Source: Lachnospiraceae bacterium KH1T2
Lineage (GTDB): Bacteria > Bacillota > Clostridia > Lachnospirales > Lachnospiraceae
Length of the DNA: 64,000 bases
Reading direction: 5' to 3'
Assembly: GCA_900114405.1 (NCBI GenBank)
Contig: FOSY01000002.1
Location: 370,804-434,803 of the forward strand
In this document: one piece after another, positions 46,158 through 53,972 of the stretch
Layout: each line of letters begins with the position of its first letter
How positions within the stretch are numbered: position 1 is the stretch's first letter
Notes under the pieces: generated by a model
The model's input: the letters and a program-made list of their open reading frames with translations, nothing else
Database searches by the model: none
Told to the model about the DNA's origin: nothing
Made by a program: the position numbers and the translations under genes

Positions 46158-47327
46158 TTACAATTCATACAAATCCTTTATCTTGATTGCCACTAATAAC
46201 TTTGTCCTATCATTCATGGAGTAAAGATCCACATTTAAGAGTTCTGATATTTTATTCATATGGTATGCAAATGTATTACGATGTAAATAAAATTCTTTAG
46301 CTGCATCATTCATATTGCAGTCTTTTTCAAGATACGTTTTGAGTATGCCAACATAGTTGGTGTTATTTTCTGCATCATATTTTTCAAGTTTACCAATAGT
46401 TTCATTTTTGTATTCTATAAGGTTTTTCGTATTATCAGCTGCAAAAATGACATTTATAAGTCCCAGATCTTCCCTGTAACATATATTCTCATCTTCTTTC
46501 TTCATCATTTTTATCACACTGCTCAGATTATTATATTCTCTGCTCAGATTCTCTACACTTATATTAAATCTACTGACCGCAAAATATATTCTAAGCACAT
46601 TCTTCACTGATTTCTTATTGCTTTGGATCAGTGATATGATTTCCTGACACTCCTCTCTGTGCACTTCCGGAATGATCATTGTAAGATATTGTTCGTGCCT
46701 GAATATCACAAATATTTCTCTATATCTATTCAGTACTCTCTCAAATACTTCCCTTAATTCATAATATAGCTTTGTTATATCAGGATCACTATGTGCATAC
46801 TCAATTTCAGGCCTGCATTTGATTAAGCAATATTTCTTATCAAACAGATTATGCTTCTTAAAAAAGGGCAAGTATTCATTTACTTCCTCAGGCGAAAATA
46901 TAGCTGACTTAAATGCACTGCACAAGCTCTTTTCATTCTCTTCGCTCCTGATTATCATGCTTCCAAACTCTCTCGATATCTCTACCAGACGCACTTCCCA
47001 GGGAAGTGTAAACACAGGAAACGAATTTTCATTAGCATAATCAATTATTTCCTGTGGGATTTCTCTAATGTATCCGCCCACATTAATCACAAGTCCGGAT
47101 GCCTTATACCTGGCTATCTCTCTGATAAAATCTATGATATTCCCACTTCCGGTCTTAGCACCTGTGTACAGCACAAGCTCGCCTCCGGTCAAAAAACTTG
47201 CATATTTAATCTCTTCTACTACATGGAGCCATGAAACATTAGCTGTGATCCCTTCTTTTCCGGCAACCAGATTCATCTTATACTTTCTCATTGCTATGTA
47301 GTATATCTTTTCCAATGTCAAAGCCAT
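46158..47327 (-). CDS. PucR-family transcriptional regulator
   Basis: A 389-residue regulator. It has an N-terminal PucR domain (residues 3-125, with VNVGGYIREIPQEIIDYA), a middle GGDEF-like CdaR segment, and a C-terminal PucR-type HTH (LKTYLEKDCNMNDAAKEFYLHRNTFAYHMNKI). Family members activate amino-acid or purine catabolic operons, including GABA genes in Bacillus (GabR is a different family; PucR homologues serve in other species). It is located just upstream of the aminotransferase operon on the same strand. AGGAGAG precedes the ATG. Confidence 0.9.
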   Translation of the reverse strand: MALTLEKIYYIAMRKYKMNLVAGKEGITANVSWLHVVEEIKYASFLTGGELVLYTGAKTGSGNIIDFIREIARYKASGLVINVGGYIREIPQEIIDYANENSFPVFTLPWEVRLVEISREFGSMIIRSEENEKSLCSAFKSAIFSPEEVNEYLPFFKKHNLFDKKYCLIKCRPEIEYAHSDPDITKLYYELREVFERVLNRYREIFVIFRHEQYLTMIIPEVHREECQEIISLIQSNKKSVKNVLRIYFAVSRFNISVENLSREYNNLSSVIKMMKKEDENICYREDLGLINVIFAADNTKNLIEYKNETIGKLEKYDAENNTNYVGILKTYLEKDCNMNDAAKEFYLHRNTFAYHMNKISELLNVDLYSMNDRTKLLVAIKIKDLYEL

Positions 47328-47381
47328 TTTACTCTCCTGCCTTCATAAATTATTCTCAAAATATTTATTGCAAAACAAAAA

Positions 47382-47431
47382 GGCAAAGACATTTTTAATG
47401 CATTTACATATGCACTAGCAACGTCTTTGCC
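47382..47431 (-). terminator. Terminator after the clpS-clpA-aat-esterase unit
   Basis: A GGCAAAGAC / GTCTTTGCC stem with a 32-base loop lies 44 bases after the esterase stop. The minus-strand tail is T-rich. Confidence 0.65.
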
Positions 47432-47474
47432 ACTCTTCCTATAATTATCACAATATTTTATTTAACGCAAGTAC

Positions 47475-48824
47475 TCATGTCTCGCCCGGATGAGATCTAA
47501 CCTTCTCTTTAAGCCATTTTACATATCCATCTATGTAATTATCACATCGAAAAGCATGATCCAAGCCTTCCAGTTGATAGCTCTCTATATCAGCTCCCGC
47601 ATTTTTAGCCGCTGAGACATATTCAAGAGTCCCCTCATGATTTACAAGCCTGTCAGCCGTTCCATAGCAAACAATCTGAGGAATATCTGCTGAATTAAAG
47701 TTTGACGCAAGATCCATCTTATTCAGCAATTCATTTCTTCTATTTCCGTCTTGTACCTCCGCTGCCGGAAAGGCGGCAAATAGCATCGAAATATTATACT
47801 TGAATGTAGTCACAGGATAAATTAATGCAGCAGATGCAACGTTATCACTCACACAGTCGATTTCATCCTTTAAATATTCTTCCGGCAGTAAATCTTCGCC
47901 TCTGATCTCATTTATGAACGTTCCTGCAAGATTTCCTCCTGCGGAGCATCCAAGGATACTTATTTTTTCCGGATCGATTCCATAATCTTCAGCATAAAAA
48001 CGCAAATGCCTTACTGCTCTCTGCAGATCCAGCCACGGATATGGGTATTCATACGGATTTGATCGATAATGAAGTACAAAAGCACTTATTCCATAGCTAT
48101 TGAGCGCAATTGCTATATCCTTTGATTCAAAATCAGAACCATCCATCGATTTATAGGTATAAGCCCCACCGGAAATGATTATCACAGCCGGCGAACCTCC
48201 GCTCAAAGCAGCACCATTTTTACTGATCGTATTTCTGCTCACAGCATCTTTGCTTAATGAATTCTTACTTACTGCGTTTTTACTAACTTTATTTCTGCTT
48301 ATCACATTTTTACTAACTGTATTCCTGCTTACTGCGTTCTTCCTAACTTTGTTTCTGCTAACCGCATTTTTGCTAACTTCATTTTCGCTTACACTGTCAA
48401 CATCTGCTGCATTTCCGCTCACTTCAAGAGTCTCAGGCATCCTGCTTAAAACAACTTTTCTGTTATCAGCCGGATAAGGTATAAGATACGGCCTGTCATC
48501 AAATCTCTCAGATTCATATCCAGGCTGGATTTCCGCATAGTACGTCATTGAATCTATCGTCTGCTCTGCTTCTTTATAATCGCCGCCGACGATCACCTTA
48601 GAAAATTCTGAAGCGATATCTCCATAATTAGTCTCAGTGTTTATATTCATGCAGGAAAGTTTGCTCTCTCCTGTATTTCCAGGGACATACTCTCCCCAGA
48701 TATCAATATGTTTTTCATAATCAGCAGCTCTTTTAGGCTCATCCGCTGCCACATTTAGAGGCAGATTACCAACCAAAAAGATTATCCCCATCAGAGCCGC
48801 AGCTCTTTTTGTTAATCTACTCAT
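47475..48824 (-). CDS. Secreted alpha/beta-hydrolase with VSxN pentapeptide repeats
   Basis: A 449-residue exported esterase-like protein. It has a signal peptide (hydrophobic LMGIIFLVGNLPLNVAA) and a unique N-terminal region to about 135. A repeat zone of about 14 pentads xVSxN follows (about 136-205), then an alpha/beta-hydrolase-3 type domain. The oxyanion loop reads ISGGAY in place of HGGG, the nucleophile is Ser in GCSAGG, the acid Asp is in GTADRL and the His is in LDHAF. The start is ATG 48824 after AGGA. It sits four bases downstream of aat. Carbohydrate-esterase activity is possible. Confidence 0.82.
   Translation of the reverse strand: MSRLTKRAAALMGIIFLVGNLPLNVAADEPKRAADYEKHIDIWGEYVPGNTGESKLSCMNINTETNYGDIASEFSKVIVGGDYKEAEQTIDSMTYYAEIQPGYESERFDDRPYLIPYPADNRKVVLSRMPETLEVSGNAADVDSVSENEVSKNAVSRNKVRKNAVSRNTVSKNVISRNKVSKNAVSKNSLSKDAVSRNTISKNGAALSGGSPAVIIISGGAYTYKSMDGSDFESKDIAIALNSYGISAFVLHYRSNPYEYPYPWLDLQRAVRHLRFYAEDYGIDPEKISILGCSAGGNLAGTFINEIRGEDLLPEEYLKDEIDCVSDNVASAALIYPVTTFKYNISMLFAAFPAAEVQDGNRRNELLNKMDLASNFNSADIPQIVCYGTADRLVNHEGTLEYVSAAKNAGADIESYQLEGLDHAFRCDNYIDGYVKWLKEKVRSHPGET
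48216..48425 (-). repeat. 15-bp tandem repeat encoding VSKN/VSRN pentads
   Basis: About fourteen imperfect 15-base units encode SKNAV/SRNTV-type pentapeptides within the esterase gene. The antisense strand of this region is open only as a by-product of the repeat. Confidence 0.85.
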
Positions 48825-48833
48825 GTACACGTC

Positions 48834-49499
48834 CTACAGATCATCCTCATCCCACTTCATATGTTCAAGATTATACTTAAACTCTTCCCAGCTTATATAT
48901 ACACCGCCCATGCTTTCAAGATGCGGTGTATGAAACTGGCAGTCGATCATTAAAAAACCATTTGCCTCCAAAAACTGTGAAAGCTTTATAAGTGCAATTT
49001 TAGAGCCATTCTCTTTATCGCTGAACATACTCTCTCCAAAAAAGCATCTTCCAAGTATTACTCCATAAAGCCCCCCTGCCAGTTCTCCATCGATATATGA
49101 CTCCACGCTCATTGCATAGCCAAATTTTTGCAACATTTGATATGCTTTTTCCATGTCGTCACCTATCCATGTGCCGCCTTCGCTATGCTCTCTCTTCATC
49201 CTGCACCTATGCATAGTATCGGCAAAGTCTCTATTAAATTCCACTTTTATATCATGATGCTTAAAAAACTTTTTCATGGAATGAGAAATGTGTATCTCCG
49301 AAGGGCGTATTATGAATCTTTTCTTCGGACACCACCACACGATTTCTTCACCCGGATTATACCATGGAAATATCCCATTACTATACGCCAATATAAGCCT
49401 TTCAATGCTAAGGTCTCCTCCCACTGCAAGCAGGCCGTCGTCTTCTGCAAGTTCAGGTTTAGGGAACCATACATCACTATCTAATCTATAAACCGGCAC
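48834..49499 (-). CDS. aat: Leucyl/phenylalanyl-tRNA-protein transferase (Aat)
   Basis: A 221-residue enzyme that adds Leu or Phe to N-terminal Lys/Arg, creating N-degrons for ClpS/ClpAP. Diagnostic segments are WFPKPELAEDDGLLAVGGDL, NGIFPWY, WWCPKKRFII, GTWI and GGLYGVILGRCFFGESMFS. Complete length. It lies 12 bases downstream of clpA, forming the last step of a compact N-degron operon. Confidence 0.96.
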   Translation of the reverse strand: MPVYRLDSDVWFPKPELAEDDGLLAVGGDLSIERLILAYSNGIFPWYNPGEEIVWWCPKKRFIIRPSEIHISHSMKKFFKHHDIKVEFNRDFADTMHRCRMKREHSEGGTWIGDDMEKAYQMLQKFGYAMSVESYIDGELAGGLYGVILGRCFFGESMFSDKENGSKIALIKLSQFLEANGFLMIDCQFHTPHLESMGGVYISWEEFKYNLEHMKWDEDDL

Positions 49500-49511
49500 A
49501 ATTTTCCCCTT

Positions 49512-51749
49512 TTATTTCTTATTTCCCTTCTTAATTTTCACTTCAAATTTATCTTTATTCACACCTAGACAGCACTTACCACCTTTCTTAAGCGCTCCAA
49601 AAAGTATCTCATCAACAAGCAGCGGTTTTACTTCATTTCTGATAACCCTGTCAAGCTCACGAGCTCCATATTCATTACTTATTCCCTTTACCTTTACAAG
49701 CTCAGTCGCCGCCTTATCAACAGTAAACTCAATATTCTTCTTCCTAAGCATATCTGCAAGCTCACGCAGCTTTTTCTCAGCTATGAGACCAGCCATCCTG
49801 TCATCCATGCTGTTGAATGCAACTATGCCGCTAAGTCTGTTTCTGAACTCAGGTTGGAAAGTATTCTTTACTGCATCCATAAGCGTATCTGATGATATAT
49901 CCTCAGCCTGAAAACCTATCCCAGCCTTACCCATTCGGCTGGCACCGGCATTTGAAGTCATAATGATGATAACATTTCTAAAATCAGCTTTTCTTCCCTG
50001 ATTATCTGTAAGTGTTGCATAGTCCATCACCTGCAGGAGCATATTGTAGATATCCGAATGAGCTTTTTCAATTTCATCGAGCAGCAGAACACACGAAGGG
50101 TTCTTTCTGATCTCCTCAGTTAAAAGACCACCTTCCTCGTAGCCAACATAGCCTGCCGGAGCGCCTATAAACTTTGCAACTGAGTGCTTTTCTTCATACT
50201 CACTCATGTCAAAACGCACCAGCTTTATTCCTAGCTCCTTAGCAAGAGTTTTTGCAATCTCTGTCTTACCGACACCTGTCGGGCCTACGAAAAGCAAACT
50301 TGCCAATGGCTTTGTATCTTCTGCCAGACCAGCCTTTGAAAATTTCACAGCATTTACAACTTGCTCGATTGCTTTGTCCTGCCCATAAACCTGCGCAAGC
50401 ATACGCTTCTCCAATGTTGCCAAGCCCTGCATATCATCTGCTTCTACTGTCTGCTTAGGTATTCTGCATATCTTAGTCAAAATATCATCTATCAGGTCTT
50501 TACCTACACTCTGACGCTTCTGTGCAAGCGGATGAATTTTTCTATATGCGCCGGCTTCATCTATAAGATCGATTGCCTTATCCGGAAGAAATCTCTCATT
50601 GATGTACTTTGAGCTCATTTCTACCGCATATTCTATGACGCCCTTACTATAATATACGCCATGGAAACTCTCATATTTCTTTTTCAGGCCTTCCAGTATC
50701 CTTACCGTTTCCTCGATTCCCGGCTCTTTTATCTCTACATTTTGAAATCTTCTTACAAGACTCTTGCTTTTTTCAAAATGCTTCTTATACTCTTCAAAAG
50801 TTGTTGCACCAATGAAACGTATATGGCCATCAGCTAGATAGGGCTTTAATATATTTGAAGCATCAAATGAGCCTTCGCCTGTAGCACCTGCTCCAAGCAG
50901 ATTATGGATTTCATCAATGTAGATTATCGGTTTTTCCTCAACCTGAATACATTTAAGTATCCTTTTAAGCCTCTTCTCAAAATCGCCCCTATACTGAGTT
51001 CCGGCGAGGGCACTTCCAAGATCAAGTGCATAAATCTTTGCACCTTTTAATGTTTCCGGGACTTTTCCTTCATTAAGAAGCTTCGCAAGACCATATGTCA
51101 CTGCTGTTTTGCCAACTCCCGGCTCTCCCACATGAAGCGGGTTATTTTTATCTTTTCTGCAGAGGATCTGAATTGTTCTTTCAAGCTCCTCTTCTCTGCC
51201 GATCAAAGGATTGACATTATCAAGCATATCGTTGATGCATGGCGCATAATCAGCCACCGCTTCAGCACCACCGACTACGTTTTCATCAACACCGTAAACT
51301 GGTTCAAATAGATCATCAACTTCCGGCTCAGTCTCTAATTCACTGAGCAGATCAGTCTCTTCCAAGCCCTGCTGAACGATGTAATATAGCGCATAACTAT
51401 CCCTTAAGCTAAAAATGCCATGTATGACATGTGCAATCTCTACCGCTGGTTTACCGCTTTTCATTGCCGTACTATTGGCAATATTCATAACCATACTCAT
51501 ATCGTTAGAAATTTCAGGATTAACTTTTATTTTTCTATCAATCTCAGGCATGTTCTCACTTAAGTACTTTTCCAAGTTTGCTGAAAGTTCTTCAATACTT
51601 CCTCCGCACTCAGAAAATGCGGTCCTGAATTCAGTTTCTTCGCACAATACAAGAAGAAGCACTTCCGGAGTTACATATTCATAATTTCTCCTTAATGAAA
51701 CTCCTATTGCTGTTCTTAAAATTTTTGCCACCTCTTCGGTTACGTCCAT
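49512..51749 (-). CDS. clpA: ATP-dependent Clp protease ATPase subunit ClpA
   Basis: A 745-residue class I Clp/Hsp100 ATPase. It has an N-terminal double Clp-N domain (the ClpS-docking site) and two AAA+ modules, with Walker A motifs GEPGVGKTAV and GPTGVGKTEI. There is no long middle coiled coil, which distinguishes it from ClpB/ClpC. A ClpP-binding IGF loop is present (GKAGIGFQAED). It unfolds substrates into ClpP, which is not encoded here. It follows clpS by three bases. Confidence 0.95.
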   Translation of the reverse strand: MDVTEEVAKILRTAIGVSLRRNYEYVTPEVLLLVLCEETEFRTAFSECGGSIEELSANLEKYLSENMPEIDRKIKVNPEISNDMSMVMNIANSTAMKSGKPAVEIAHVIHGIFSLRDSYALYYIVQQGLEETDLLSELETEPEVDDLFEPVYGVDENVVGGAEAVADYAPCINDMLDNVNPLIGREEELERTIQILCRKDKNNPLHVGEPGVGKTAVTYGLAKLLNEGKVPETLKGAKIYALDLGSALAGTQYRGDFEKRLKRILKCIQVEEKPIIYIDEIHNLLGAGATGEGSFDASNILKPYLADGHIRFIGATTFEEYKKHFEKSKSLVRRFQNVEIKEPGIEETVRILEGLKKKYESFHGVYYSKGVIEYAVEMSSKYINERFLPDKAIDLIDEAGAYRKIHPLAQKRQSVGKDLIDDILTKICRIPKQTVEADDMQGLATLEKRMLAQVYGQDKAIEQVVNAVKFSKAGLAEDTKPLASLLFVGPTGVGKTEIAKTLAKELGIKLVRFDMSEYEEKHSVAKFIGAPAGYVGYEEGGLLTEEIRKNPSCVLLLDEIEKAHSDIYNMLLQVMDYATLTDNQGRKADFRNVIIIMTSNAGASRMGKAGIGFQAEDISSDTLMDAVKNTFQPEFRNRLSGIVAFNSMDDRMAGLIAEKKLRELADMLRKKNIEFTVDKAATELVKVKGISNEYGARELDRVIRNEVKPLLVDEILFGALKKGGKCCLGVNKDKFEVKIKKGNKK

Positions 51750-51752
51750 ATC

Positions 51753-52052
51753 TTATGCCTCCTCAAGTGTGATCTTAAATGGGAATCCAGCTTCCTTCGC
51801 CCTTGATCGAGCTGCGCTTACTCTTGTAGCTGCTATATCAAAAGGATAACAGCCGACTATTGCTTTACCGCCTTCATGGACTGCCATCATAAGAGTTTCC
51901 GCTTCTTCTCTTGTTTTATGAAATATTTCCTCCAAGACTTCAACTACAAACTCCATAGTCGTAAAATCATCATTGTACATGATTACATTGTATTTTCTCG
52001 GCTCTTGAAGCCTTGTTTTTTTCTTTTTTTTAGTTGCTCCCTGTACAGCCAT
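51753..52052 (-). CDS. clpS: ClpS adaptor of the N-degron pathway
   Basis: A 99-residue adaptor. The core has YNDDFTTMEFVVEVL (Asn-Asp pair gripping the substrate alpha-amino group) and MAVHEGGKAIVG (His of the binding pocket), with the usual lysine-rich flexible N-terminus. ClpS delivers proteins with Leu, Phe, Trp or Tyr N-termini to ClpA. It is the first gene of clpS-clpA-aat. The start follows GAGGTGGG. Confidence 0.96.
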   Translation of the reverse strand: MAVQGATKKKKKTRLQEPRKYNVIMYNDDFTTMEFVVEVLEEIFHKTREEAETLMMAVHEGGKAIVGCYPFDIAATRVSAARSRAKEAGFPFKITLEEA

Positions 52053-52409
52053 AATTCAATCCCACCTCAATCCAGAATCTCTTAATAGGTATCTGACATC
52101 TGTAGTAAACGACAAATCTATCTGACGTTTACTATAATAATAGCAAAAAGCAGCCACAACTTCCATAATTGTTTAGACGGCGTAAATTTACTGTAGGATT
52201 TAAAAGAGTAGATTGCCCCTGTGATCAGTTCAGATGTTCAAACCTTACTCATTATAGTGCCTGGTTGGATGACAGTTCAAGGCTGTCATTCTAATCCTTG
52301 GTCTGCTTATTGACTACTTTATCTGTAGCAATTACTTAGACCAGATCGTTACAAAAACACTTGACCACAACAATGCAATATTTCACTGGAACATTTTTTC
52401 CACGACATA

Positions 52410-52466
52410 AAAAATCCCTCTTATCACCACCTCGCACAAACGGGGATAGGGATAAGAGGGATTTTT
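52410..52466. other. Strong hairpin between clpS and the AbiF-type locus
   Basis: Perfect 15-base arms (AAAAATCCCTCTTAT / ATAAGAGGGATTTTT) with a 27-base loop form a bidirectional terminator-like structure. It separates the small RNA from the clpS region. The rest of 52053-52409 shows no gene; a short GATGACAG/CTGTCATC stem near 52270 is the only other structure. Confidence 0.7.
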
Positions 52467-52495
52467 CAAGCTCGCTGTCAAAAGTCTATTTATAC

Positions 52496-52590
52496 AAAAA
52501 AGAACACCTAAGTGCTCTCTCTTCGTAAAACAAGGACGGAATTGATGCAGGCACCGCTTCCGCTGAAAACCTCGAAGGTTTTCGTTCGTT
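52496..52590 (-). ncRNA. Candidate small RNA paired with the AbiF-type HEPN gene
   Basis: A unit of about 95 nt, transcribed in the same direction as the abi gene, starts about 35 bases after its stop codon. It contains a near-perfect stem GAAAACCT-TCG-AGGTTTTC (52565-52583), an unstructured-looking stretch of about 45 nt, and a textbook terminator GAGCAC-TTAG-GTGTTC-TTTTTT (52517 to 52496). A sigma-A promoter lies just upstream. AbiF-type HEPN proteins have recently been linked to neighbouring structured RNAs acting as antitoxins; the match here is by position and structure only. Confidence 0.65.
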
Positions 52591-52596
52591 ATTATT

Positions 52597-52625
52597 ATAG
52601 TAAAACATGAATCATAACATGTCAA
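52597..52625 (-). promoter_or_regulatory. Sigma-A promoter of the small RNA
   Basis: TTGACA (52620-52625), a 17-base spacer and TACTAT (52597-52602, within TACTATAAT) on the minus strand. The -35 box abuts the abi stop codon, so the RNA has its own promoter. Confidence 0.75.
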
Positions 52626-53588
52626 TCATTTTTTTAACACAGGCTTATTTCTGCAATTTTCTAAATAATCTATTACTGCACAGATAAAATGATAATTCTC
52701 TACAAGCACATCATTCTTTTTAAACATATTCGCATTGTCATTTCTAAGCATAGTTTTTAAGAACAACTCCTTAACCTGCCGCATACCTTTTTCTCTCATA
52801 GTTCTATTTGCTGGTGTATTTAAAATATCATAATATACAAATAGCAACACAACAAAATCATGTACTACAGGATTTTCCATCTTCTTTTTATAACTTGTAG
52901 AAAACTTATTTGACTTTGATAATGCATCCATTATATCTTTATTCTTTTTAATCTTTATAGAATACGGCTTACGCATAGAATTCAACAAACAGCTATTATG
53001 AGCAGCTGCATTCCTTAAAAATTTAATACTTCCCAAATATGACGAGTAAGAATGACCTCCATACACTCCATAGTACAAATCATACAACTCAATAAAATGA
53101 CCAAACGATAAAGTTTCAATAAAACTCCATACCGGAATATTATCGTTTTCATCAAAATTCTTAATCAAATCAGAAGTAGCAGATTTATCTTTGTTTGCCT
53201 TTATACCTGCAATAACAGAATAATAATTATCATTATATTTTTTTACTATTTCATAGCCATCTTCTTGCTCATTATTAGTAATATCCCTCATCAGACGTGT
53301 TTTTAGCAAATGCTCAACATCTAAGCACAAGCCTACAATTAATCTACGCAAATACATATCTAACGTACTAAGCTCAACAAGATATGCAAAATCAAGATTA
53401 ATATATTTATTTGATAACTCTACTTTGCTGTATTTTGTATAATTGCTAGCATATGATTTCAGCTTAAAATAGTAATTATTATACTGAAGAAATTTCCTTG
53501 CATCTTCTTCACTGTATAATTCAAATTTTACATTCTTTTCTTTTAAATCATCTATCTGCTGATCATATGATAGTTTTATTTTATCCAT
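52626..53588 (-). CDS. Abi-family (AbiF/AbiD, Abi_2) HEPN protein
   Basis: A 320-residue protein of the Abi_2 abortive-infection family. The N-terminus has the typical LLKEKNV..YNNYYFKLKSYA-type start. The HEPN RNase signature RxxxxH is Arg192-His197 in FLRNAAAHNSC. AbiF-like HEPN proteins are predicted RNases that arrest growth upon phage infection. A small-RNA unit follows on the same strand. The 384 bases upstream contain two hairpins. Base composition is AT-rich compared with the neighbouring clp genes, in line with acquisition. Confidence 0.88.
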   Translation of the reverse strand: MDKIKLSYDQQIDDLKEKNVKFELYSEEDARKFLQYNNYYFKLKSYASNYTKYSKVELSNKYINLDFAYLVELSTLDMYLRRLIVGLCLDVEHLLKTRLMRDITNNEQEDGYEIVKKYNDNYYSVIAGIKANKDKSATSDLIKNFDENDNIPVWSFIETLSFGHFIELYDLYYGVYGGHSYSSYLGSIKFLRNAAAHNSCLLNSMRKPYSIKIKKNKDIMDALSKSNKFSTSYKKKMENPVVHDFVVLLFVYYDILNTPANRTMREKGMRQVKELFLKTMLRNDNANMFKKNDVLVENYHFICAVIDYLENCRNKPVLKK

Positions 53589-53655
53589 TTCTTAAAACAG
53601 TCTCCCTCTAACTCTCAAATTGTAAATGATATAGTATCTAATCCAGATACATTTA

Positions 53656-53765
53656 ATATCAAGATGACGGGTGAACTGCCCGCTTGATATAATTCTTTCC
53701 ACTCATTCATTTCGTTGAATTGATTATACAAAAGATAAAACCCAGAGTTCAACCCTGGGTTTTAT
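53656..53765. other. Two hairpins upstream of the Abi gene
   Basis: ATATCAAG / CTTGATAT (53656-53690, with inner GGGT/GCCC pairing) and ATAAAACCCAG / CTGGGTTTTAT (53735-53765) lie between the Abi gene and the flavocytochrome terminator. They may be part of the Abi transcript leader. Apart from these and the terminator, nothing is seen in this 384-base gap. Confidence 0.5.
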
Positions 53766-53900
53766 AAAAGCCTTATGAACTTATTCTTATCAGCTCTTCC
53801 TATTATACCTCATAGAGCGGTTTTCTCAATTATATTCCACATTAACTTCTCTTGAAAAAGAACAAAGAATATAACTTTGTCGGATTCACCGTGTAAGTAA

Positions 53901-53938
53901 GAAAAAAAGACGCTGGCTCACGTTGCCAACGTCCTTTT
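53901..53938 (-). terminator. Terminator of the flavocytochrome gene
   Basis: GACGTTGGC / GCCAGCGTC stem followed by seven T on the minus strand. Confidence 0.85.
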
Positions 53939-53972
53939 ATAAAATTCAGTGCTCTCACATCGTTAGATTCAG

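Noticed and set aside
48175..48477. Hydrophobic LLTAFLLT-repeat frame on the plus strand
   Set aside because: It is the antisense of the VSxN-encoding 15-bp repeats in the esterase gene and has no ribosome site.
52383..52625. 80-codon reading frame downstream of the Abi gene
   Set aside because: It has no ribosome site, an unusual residue composition, and exactly overlaps the promoter, stem-loop and terminator of the small RNA and the 15-base-arm hairpin.
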